A DNA stretch of 64,000 nucleotides. Origin: Alphaproteobacteria bacterium. GTDB lineage: Bacteria > Myxococcota_A > UBA796 > GCA-2862545. This document shows, piece by piece, positions 57,749-64,000 of this stretch (position 1 is its first letter; every line of letters begins with the position of its first letter). Below the pieces are notes generated by a model that was not told the origin of the DNA, did no database searches, and saw only the letters and a list, made by a program, of their open reading frames with translations. Location of the stretch: assembly GCA_020632875.1 (NCBI GenBank), contig JACKET010000002.1, positions 62,001-126,000 on the forward strand. Direction: 5' to 3'. The translations under genes were made by a program, and so were the position numbers.

Positions 57749-60724
57749 ATGAGCACCACCCGTCGTCTCGCCGACACCTTCGCGCGCATGCTCGGGCTCC
57801 CCGAGTCCAAGGCCACGCGCCACGAGGTCCAGGCCTCCGCTCCGTCGAACGTCGCCGGCGTCGCCATGCCCGAGTACGGGCGCGATCCGGGCGCCCCCGT
57901 CGACATGATCGAGGTCCGCCACCCCGACGGCCGCATGTCGTCCTACCCGCCCCCGGAGCACTGGAACGACTGGGTCGAGTGGGACGCGAAGGCGTGGCCC
58001 GAGAAGGTCGCGCGCCGCTACACGCTCGTCCCGACGATCTGCTTCAACTGCGAGTCGGGCTGCGGGCTCATCGCCTACGTCGACAAGACGACGTTCGAGG
58101 TCCGCAAGTTCGAGGGCAACCCGGTCCATCCGGGCTCCCGCGGCCGCAACTGCGCCAAGGGCCCCGCCACGCACAACCAGGTCTACGACCCCGAGCGCAT
58201 CCTGTACCCGCTGAAGCGGGTCGGGCCGCGCGGCAGCGGCCAGTGGAAGCGCGTGAGCTGGGAGGAGGCGCTCGACGACATCGCCGAGAAGATGCGGGAA
58301 TCCCGGCAGAAGCGGCGCGACGGCATCATGTACCACGTCGGTCGGCCCGGCGAAGACCACTACGCGAACCGGTGCATCCAGGGCTGGGGCGTCGACGGGC
58401 ACAACAGCCACACCAACGTCTGCAGCGCGTCGAGCCGCACCGGGTACTACCTGTGGGCCGGGTTCGACCGCCCGAGCCCCGACTACGCGAACGCCCGCAC
58501 CATCCTGCTCATCTCGAGCCACCTCGAGACCGGGCACTACTTCAACCCGCACGCCCAGCGCATCATCGAAGCGAAGCGCAAGGGCGCGAAGCTGATCACG
58601 TTCGATCCCCGGCTCTCGAACACCGCGAGCAAGTCGGACGTCTGGCTCCCCACGTGGCCGGGCAGCGAGTCGACCGTGCTCCTCGCGATGGCCAACCACC
58701 TCCTCCAGACCGGCCAGTACAACCGCGAGTTCGTGCGGAAGTGGGTCGACTGGCAGGGCTTCCTGGCCCGCGCGTCCGAGGTCATCGCCGACCCCGCGGT
58801 GCACGAGGCCATCGCGGGGCGCGACACGTTCGAGGCCTTCGAGGACGGGCTGAAGGCGCTGTACCGCGGCTTCACGTTCGAGCGCGCCGCCGAGGAGGCG
58901 AAGGTCCCCGTCGACCGCATCGTCGCCGCGGCGGACGCCGTCGCGCGCGCCGGAGACCGCCTCTCCGCGCACAACTGGCGCTCCGCCTCCATCGGGAACC
59001 GCGGCGGCTGGCAGGTCGTCCGCTGCCTGTTCCTGCTCAACGTCCTCACGGGCAGCGTCGGCACGCCCGGCGGCACGAGCGGCAACAGCTGGAACAAGTT
59101 CGTCCCGAAGGCGTTCCGCACCCCGCCCGCGGGTGACGTGTGGAACGAGCTCCAGCTCCCCGACGAGTGGCCGTTCGCGCACTTCGAGATGTCGTTCCTG
59201 CTGCCGCACCTGATGGAGGAGGGCCGCGGGACGGTCGACGTGTACTTCACGCGCGTCTACAACCCGCTGTGGACCAATCCCGACGGGTTCATGTGGCTCG
59301 AAGCGCTGCAGGACGAGGCGAAGTTCGGCCTGCACGTCGCGCTCACCCCGACCTGGAACGAGAGCGCGTGGTTCGCCGACTACGTGCTGCCGATGGGGCA
59401 CTCGGGCGAGCGCCACGACCTCATGAGCCAGGAGACCCACGCCGGACAGTGGATCGGCTTCCGGCAGCCCGTGCGTCGCGTGGCGATGGAGCGCGCCGGG
59501 AAGAAGGTGCAGTTCACGTACGAGGCCAACCCCGGAGAGGTCTGGGAAGAGGCCGAGTTCTGGGTCGAGGTCTCGTGGCGGATGGACCCGGACGGCTCGC
59601 TCGGCGTGCGCCAGTGGTTCGAGAGCCTCGAGAACCCCGGCAACCCGGTCACCCAGGACGAGTACTGGGCCTGGATCTTCGACAACTCCGTGCCGGGCCT
59701 CCCCGCCGCCGCGAAGGCCGAGGGCCTCACGCCCCTCGAGTACATGCGGAAGTACGGCGCGTTCGAGGTCGTGAAGGAGAACTACGTCCCGTACGAGAAG
59801 GTCGTCGACGGGAAGGCCGGCAAGGACGGGCTCGTCCGGCAGGACAAGACCGTCGTGGGCGTCATGGTCGACGGCGTCGCGCGCAAGGGTTTCGAGACCA
59901 TGAGCCGCAAGCTCGAGCTGCTGTCGGGCGTGCTCGCGGACTGGGGCTGGAAGGAGCAGGAGTACGCCGTGCCGTGGCCGCTCGAGAGCCACGTCAGCCC
60001 GAACCACATCGACGCTTCGAAGGGCGAGATGCTCCTGCTGCCGAACTGGCGGCTGCCGACGCTCATCCACACCCGCTCCGCCAACGCGAAGTGGCTCGTC
60101 GAGATCAGCCACAACAACCCCGTGTGGATGCACCCGAGTGATGCGCAGCGCCTCGGCGTGCACACCGGCGACCGCGTGCGCATCGACACCGAGATCGGAT
60201 GGTTCGTCGACCGCGCCTGGGTCACGGAGGGCATCAAGCCCGGCATCATCGCGATCTCGCACCACCTCGGGCGCTGGCGCCTGCAGGACGACGCCGGCGT
60301 GAACCGGCAGGGGAGCTCGCTCGTCGGGCTCGCCGCCCAGGGCCGCGAGCACCGCCTCACCATCCAGAAGGGCGCGGAGCGCTGGGAGTCGTACGACCCC
60401 GACACGAGCCGCATCTGGTGGAAGACAGTGGGCGTGCACCAGAACCTGACGCACGCCGTGCACCCCGACCCGGTCAGCGGCGCGCACTGCTGGCTGCAGA
60501 AGGCCGTGTCGGTGCGGAAGGCCCGCGCGGACGAGGCCTACGGCACGGTCGTGGTCGACACGAACCGGTCGATGGCGGTCTACAGGGAGTGGCTGGCGCT
60601 CACGCGGCCCGCCTCGAAGCACAGCCCCGACGGCACCCGCCGGCCGCTGTGGCTGAAGCGCCCGCTGAAGCCGACGCGCAAGGCCTACGACCTTCCGAAG
60701 CCCCCGGAGCCCGAGGCGAAATGA
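57749..60724 (+). CDS. Molybdopterin oxidoreductase catalytic subunit, SoeA-like (sulfite dehydrogenase or related)
   Basis: 991 residues. N-terminal [4Fe-4S] ligands Cys98, Cys101, Cys105 and Cys135. MopB domains follow (RTILLISSHLETGHYFNPHAQ, LLNVLTGSVGTPGGTSGN). The NVCSASSRTG segment puts Cys225 where PsrA/PhsA-type enzymes have a Cys molybdenum ligand. C-terminal dinucleotide-binding domain ~860-990 (NNPVWMHPSDAQRLGVHTGDRVRI). There is an early Arg pair but no hydrophobic Tat signal, so it stays in the cytoplasm as SoeA does. Sulfite oxidation to sulfate is favoured by the neighbouring persulfide dioxygenase and SulP genes; polysulfide or tetrathionate reduction is the alternative. Confidence 0.9.
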   Translation: MSTTRRLADTFARMLGLPESKATRHEVQASAPSNVAGVAMPEYGRDPGAPVDMIEVRHPDGRMSSYPPPEHWNDWVEWDAKAWPEKVARRYTLVPTICFNCESGCGLIAYVDKTTFEVRKFEGNPVHPGSRGRNCAKGPATHNQVYDPERILYPLKRVGPRGSGQWKRVSWEEALDDIAEKMRESRQKRRDGIMYHVGRPGEDHYANRCIQGWGVDGHNSHTNVCSASSRTGYYLWAGFDRPSPDYANARTILLISSHLETGHYFNPHAQRIIEAKRKGAKLITFDPRLSNTASKSDVWLPTWPGSESTVLLAMANHLLQTGQYNREFVRKWVDWQGFLARASEVIADPAVHEAIAGRDTFEAFEDGLKALYRGFTFERAAEEAKVPVDRIVAAADAVARAGDRLSAHNWRSASIGNRGGWQVVRCLFLLNVLTGSVGTPGGTSGNSWNKFVPKAFRTPPAGDVWNELQLPDEWPFAHFEMSFLLPHLMEEGRGTVDVYFTRVYNPLWTNPDGFMWLEALQDEAKFGLHVALTPTWNESAWFADYVLPMGHSGERHDLMSQETHAGQWIGFRQPVRRVAMERAGKKVQFTYEANPGEVWEEAEFWVEVSWRMDPDGSLGVRQWFESLENPGNPVTQDEYWAWIFDNSVPGLPAAAKAEGLTPLEYMRKYGAFEVVKENYVPYEKVVDGKAGKDGLVRQDKTVVGVMVDGVARKGFETMSRKLELLSGVLADWGWKEQEYAVPWPLESHVSPNHIDASKGEMLLLPNWRLPTLIHTRSANAKWLVEISHNNPVWMHPSDAQRLGVHTGDRVRIDTEIGWFVDRAWVTEGIKPGIIAISHHLGRWRLQDDAGVNRQGSSLVGLAAQGREHRLTIQKGAERWESYDPDTSRIWWKTVGVHQNLTHAVHPDPVSGAHCWLQKAVSVRKARADEAYGTVVVDTNRSMAVYREWLALTRPASKHSPDGTRRPLWLKRPLKPTRKAYDLPKPPEPEAK

Positions 60725-61590
60725 CGCCGTTCGAGTCGGCCGTCGCGCACTCGCGCACCTGGGCCCTGCTCGCCGAGGTGCTGCTCGACGGCTGGACCGA
60801 CCGGGCCCTCGCGGTGGTCGACGGGCTGGCGTGGGCGGCCGACCTCCCGCCGGATCCCGACCTGCGCGCGGCGCGCCACCAGCGCGTGCTCGGCAGTGGC
60901 GTACCGCCGTACGAGAGCGTGTTCCGCTCGGCGGACGGCCTGCTGGGCGGCGACATCGCGGGCCAGGTGCGCGATGCGTACGCCGCGATGGGCTTCCGGC
61001 CGGCCCGCACCGACATCGAGCCCGACCACGCGGGGCTGCAGTGCGCCGCCCTGTCGTTCCTGTACGCCGCCGAGGCCGACGCCCTGCGCGACGGCGTGCC
61101 CACGAAGGGCATCGTTCAGCTCCGCGACCGGTTCCTCGCCGAGCACCTCGGGCGCTGGGCGGGGCCGTTCCACACGGCCGTCTCGCGCCAGGGGGTCGCC
61201 GAGCTCACCGAGCTCACGGGCCTTCTCGTCGACCTCGCGGGATCCGCGCGTGACGACGCCGCGCCCGAAGACCTGCTCGCCGACGCGAAGACCGGGCTCA
61301 AGGCGGTGGCGGCGTACCTCCTCGTGCCGGCGCGCTGCGGCGTGTGGCTCGGGGTGGGCGACATCCAGCGCGTGGCGGAGCGCGCCGGCCTCGCGTGCGG
61401 GTTCGGCCGTCGCCTGCAGATGATGGAGAGCCTGTGGTTCTCGGCCGTCGACCACGGTGCCGTGCCCGCCCTGGTGCAGTCGCTGGGCGCCGAGCTCGAC
61501 GCCTGGCCGCCCGATCCGCGCATCGACGCGACGCGGGCGATGCTCGCGACCCTCGCCCAGACCGCGGCGAGCCTCCCGGCCGACGACTGA
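60721..61590 (+). CDS. TorD/DmsD-family maturation chaperone
   Basis: 289 residues, ATGA overlap with the catalytic subunit gene. All-helical, with the family signature DIEPDHAGLQCAALSFLYAAEADAL (E-P-D-H) and RDRFLAEHLGRWAGPFHTAV. These chaperones bind the apo molybdoenzyme and guide cofactor insertion. The ~60-residue C-terminal extension past the usual ~220 residues is unassigned. Confidence 0.9.
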   Translation: MTPFESAVAHSRTWALLAEVLLDGWTDRALAVVDGLAWAADLPPDPDLRAARHQRVLGSGVPPYESVFRSADGLLGGDIAGQVRDAYAAMGFRPARTDIEPDHAGLQCAALSFLYAAEADALRDGVPTKGIVQLRDRFLAEHLGRWAGPFHTAVSRQGVAELTELTGLLVDLAGSARDDAAPEDLLADAKTGLKAVAAYLLVPARCGVWLGVGDIQRVAERAGLACGFGRRLQMMESLWFSAVDHGAVPALVQSLGAELDAWPPDPRIDATRAMLATLAQTAASLPADD

Positions 61591-61650
61591 GGTCCTGCGG
61601 TAGAGTCCCGGGCGAGGAGGGCGGTAGACCCTGGCAACCCGAGGCTCCGG

Positions 61651-62820
61651 ATGAGGCCCGGCGACACCGTCGACCGCTACACCGTCGTCGAGACGCTCGG
61701 CGAGGGCGGGATGGCGTCCGTGTACGGCGTCCGGCACACCACGCTGGGCACGCCGCACGCGCTCAAGGTCCTCAACCTCGAAGGCGCCGACATCCGCGAC
61801 CGGCTCGTGCAGGAGGGCCGCGTGCAGGCCCTGCTGGAGCACCCGCACATCGTCGCCGTGACCGACGTCCTCGATGTCGACGGCTCTCCTGGCCTGCTCA
61901 TGGAGTACGTCGAGGGCGCGACCCTCGACCTGTGGCTCGCGAACCACCGGCCCTCCGTCGACGAGGCGCTCGCCGTGTTCCGCGGGGTGCTCGCGGCCGT
62001 CGCGCACGCCCACGAGAAGGGGGTCGTGCACCGCGACCTGAAGCCGGGCAACGTCCTCCTCGCCATCGGCCCGAACGGCGCGATCGCGCCGAAGGTGATG
62101 GACTTCGGGCTCGCGAAGTCCTTCGTCCGCAAGCTGCGCCAGGGCCGCACGCGCGACGGAGCGGTCATGGGCACGCCGGCCTACATGCCGCCCGAGCAGA
62201 TCCGCGACGCGTCGAAGGTCGATCGGCGCGCCGACATCTACGCGCTGGGCTGCATCCTCTACGAGCTGCTGTGCGGCGAGAAGGCGTTCGCGAAGACCGA
62301 CCGGGTCGAGCTGTTCAAGGACATCGGGGCCGGTGTGCACGTGCCGATCGGCGAGCGCGTCCCCGACCTCCCGCTCGGCGTGACCGAAGCGGTCGAGTCG
62401 ATGATGTGCCACGACCGCAAGTACCGCCTGTCGGACTGCGCGATGGTGCTCGAGGTCCTCGCGGCCGAGGGCGCGGCGCTCGAGGTCATCACCGCCATCA
62501 CGGGCCGCCAGACCGCCGAGGGCCTGGCCCCGCCGCGTCCGATGCCGCCGATCGGCACGACGACGCTGCCCGCGGGCTCGGATGGCGCGCGTGCGGTGGT
62601 GTCGCTGGCGCGGGCGCCGATGCGCTCGGTCGCGGAGACCTCGATGGTCGCGGCTCCACCGCCGGCTCCTGTCCCGGTGCAACCCGCCCCTCCGGCGCCC
62701 GACCGACGTGGCGGCTCCGTGGTGTTCCTCGTCGTCGGCGTGCTCGTCGTGGTGGGCGTCGCAGCGGGGGTGACGCTCGGCGTGGGGGCGCTGCTGATCG
62801 CCTTCCTTCTGGCGGGTTAA
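61651..62820 (+). CDS. Membrane Ser/Thr protein kinase with Pro-rich linker
   Basis: 389 residues. Kinase ~8-275: GEGGMASVYGV, Lys in HALKVLNLE, HRDLKPGNVLL, MDFGLAKSF, GTPAYMPPEQI. A Pro/Ala linker (~290-355, APPPAPVPVQPAPPAPDRR) leads to a C-terminal transmembrane helix (VVFLVVGVLVVVGVAAGVTLGVGALLIAFLL) with almost nothing outside. It is therefore a tail-anchored cytoplasmic kinase. The 60-base gap from the chaperone gene holds no clear promoter. Its targets are unknown. Confidence 0.93.
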   Translation: MRPGDTVDRYTVVETLGEGGMASVYGVRHTTLGTPHALKVLNLEGADIRDRLVQEGRVQALLEHPHIVAVTDVLDVDGSPGLLMEYVEGATLDLWLANHRPSVDEALAVFRGVLAAVAHAHEKGVVHRDLKPGNVLLAIGPNGAIAPKVMDFGLAKSFVRKLRQGRTRDGAVMGTPAYMPPEQIRDASKVDRRADIYALGCILYELLCGEKAFAKTDRVELFKDIGAGVHVPIGERVPDLPLGVTEAVESMMCHDRKYRLSDCAMVLEVLAAEGAALEVITAITGRQTAEGLAPPRPMPPIGTTTLPAGSDGARAVVSLARAPMRSVAETSMVAAPPPAPVPVQPAPPAPDRRGGSVVFLVVGVLVVVGVAAGVTLGVGALLIAFLLAG

Positions 62821-62847
62821 CACCCCTTCGCGGCCGGCTACCCCTGG

Positions 62848-64000
62848 ATGTCCGGAGGCCTCTTGATCCTCGTCCTCTCCGCGTTCGCCGGTCTGCCCTG
62901 CGGGTTCACTCCGCCGCCCTTCACGCGCCCCGTGGTCCCCAAGTCCCACGGCACCGAGCTCGAGGTGCGCGACGCGTTCGGGTTCTTCGAGCCCTGGGAG
63001 TCCGACCACTTCGCCATCAAGTGGGGCCCCGATCTCTCGCCGTCCGACGAAGACCTCGCGCACCTGGCCAGCGACCTCGAGACCATCTGGGCCCGGCAGG
63101 TCGACGACATGGGCTGGCTGCCCCCCGCCGGATCCGAGGCGTACAAGCTGAACGTCTACCTGGCGAGCACCGGTGGGGGAACGCCGGAGATCGACTTCGA
63201 CGGGGGCTACGTCTGGGTCGACGACGAGGGGTTCCCGTACATCGCGCTGTACCCCGCGAGCCTCGACCTCTACGACAACCCGGCCTACGGCTCGCTCGCC
63301 GAGCTCGCCGCGCACGAGTTCAACCACACGCTGCAGATCCGCAATTCGGCGTTCAGCAACAACCGCTACGGACCCTTCCTGTGGGAGGCCACGGCGAGCT
63401 GGGTCGTCCCGCAGACCTTCAGCACCGAGCCGCACCCCGGGTGGGGCGGCTTCCTGCTCCATCCGCACGTCGCGCTCGACATGTGGGCGCTGTGGGGCGA
63501 CGACCCGTCGCGGGAGGCCCGCCAGTACGACACCGCGCTGTTCCTGCACCACCTCACCGAGCAGCAGGGGCTCGGTGCGGACTGGCTCCGGGACGCGTGG
63601 CTCGAAGCGGCCCCGGAAGACGAGCCGCTCGCGTACTTCGATGCCTCGCTCGACGGCGGGCTGCGCGACCTCTACCTCGACTTCGCCGTGCGCTACGCCC
63701 TCGGCGACCACGACCTCGCCGGGCTCTACGAAGAGGGCGCCGACGAGCTGGCGCGCTGGGGCGTGCCCGACGACCGCATCACCGAGAAGGTCCCGTGGGA
63801 CGGCACGGCCGGGATGGTGAAGCCGCCGCGGGGCCTGCGTCCCGAGGCGTTCGCGTGGAACCACGTCACGTGGCTGGCCGTCGGGCCCGGCACGGTGCGG
63901 GTGGACTTCGCGGCCGACGAGGCCGGCGGCTTCGGGACGCCCGCCGCGCTGACGCCGTTCGTGGCGCACCAGACCACCGACGGCTTCGTGTTCCACGCGC
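62848..64000 (+). CDS. Secreted zincin-like metalloprotease, C-terminus beyond window
   Basis: 384 residues to the window edge from ATG 62848. TTG 62863 lies four bases after a GGAGG and is a real alternative. A hydrophobic start (LLILVLSAFAGLPCGF) is the signal. ELAAHEFNHTLQIRN gives HExxH zinc ligands His156 and His160 with Glu157; Glu180 in FLWEATASWV is a likely third ligand, as in gluzincin-like proteins of Myxococcota. Aromatic-rich surroundings (YIALYPASLDLYDNPAYG) fit the DUF6055-type family, but I cannot name it firmly. Confidence 0.8.
   Translation, partial: MSGGLLILVLSAFAGLPCGFTPPPFTRPVVPKSHGTELEVRDAFGFFEPWESDHFAIKWGPDLSPSDEDLAHLASDLETIWARQVDDMGWLPPAGSEAYKLNVYLASTGGGTPEIDFDGGYVWVDDEGFPYIALYPASLDLYDNPAYGSLAELAAHEFNHTLQIRNSAFSNNRYGPFLWEATASWVVPQTFSTEPHPGWGGFLLHPHVALDMWALWGDDPSREARQYDTALFLHHLTEQQGLGADWLRDAWLEAAPEDEPLAYFDASLDGGLRDLYLDFAVRYALGDHDLAGLYEEGADELARWGVPDDRITEKVPWDGTAGMVKPPRGLRPEAFAWNHVTWLAVGPGTVRVDFAADEAGGFGTPAALTPFVAHQTTDGFVFHA

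Noticed and set aside
61591..61650. Possible structured leader or riboswitch before the third kinase
   Set aside because: Only 60 bases, with a few GC-rich complementary stretches and no known riboswitch core.

Overview
The window is about 70% G+C, densely packed and largely organised in operons, with many 1-4 nt start/stop overlaps of the GTGA, ATGA or TGATG type. Several features point to a myxobacterium-like (Myxococcota / former Deltaproteobacteria) chromosome. There are three Hanks-type Ser/Thr kinases, two of them fused to unusual C-terminal modules. There are three sigma54 activators, many lipoproteins and c-type cytochromes, and an M4 protease with lamin-tail and pre-peptidase domains. 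This placement is an inference; no rRNA or tRNA gene is visible.

Layout. 1-1753 (-): end of a carbamoyltransferase / SxtJ-DUF5989 / SGNH cluster. 1790-1920: palindromic and direct repeats. 1922-10399 (-): a six-gene inorganic-carbon operon (SulP, DabA, two NuoL/M-like DabB proteins, porin, dyad-less beta-carbonic-anhydrase-like protein) behind a near-consensus sigma54 promoter, followed upstream by its likely NtrC-type regulator and histidine kinase (10580-13364). 13385-20036: kinase-FGE fusion, lipoprotein, M4 metalloprotease, cytochrome-like lipoprotein. 20033-22355: BoxR regulator divergent from benzoyl-CoA epoxidase BoxB. 22309-24491 (-): DUF2267 gene carrying a palindromic insertion, a catalytically dead SDR and a CBS protein. 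24799-35434: cytochrome and peroxidase genes, then a five-gene Crp / DoxX / hypothetical / porin / di-haem operon.

35435-43694 (-): a 1,503-residue kinase with RHS-like repeats and a PDZ-like end, a class III cyclase, and an NADH dehydrogenase fused to cyclic-nucleotide and CBS domains. 43768-44559: OmpA lipoprotein. 44627-61590: a sulfur/anion region with two more SulP operons, two receiver-less sigma54 activators, YeeE/YedE sulfur importers, two metallo-beta-lactamase-fold sulfur enzymes, a UspA protein, and a cytoplasmic molybdoenzyme (Fe-S/NrfD fusion, MopB subunit, TorD chaperone) that resembles SoeABC sulfite dehydrogenase. It is interrupted at 48.5-49.86 kb by a 1.4-kb non-coding array with a period of about 390 bp. 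61651 to the end: a third Ser/Thr kinase and a partial zincin.

The most striking pattern is seven sigma54 (-24/-12) promoter matches with exact GG-N10-GC spacing. All lie in front of the anion, carbon and sulfur operons, and they sit among three sigma54 activator genes. The inferred pathway is: import of reduced sulfur (YeeE), persulfide oxidation to sulfite (ETHE1-like), sulfite oxidation at the membrane (Soe-like) and anion traffic by SulP proteins, with bicarbonate uptake and a cyclic-nucleotide-gated NADH dehydrogenase as possible links to carbon and redox state.
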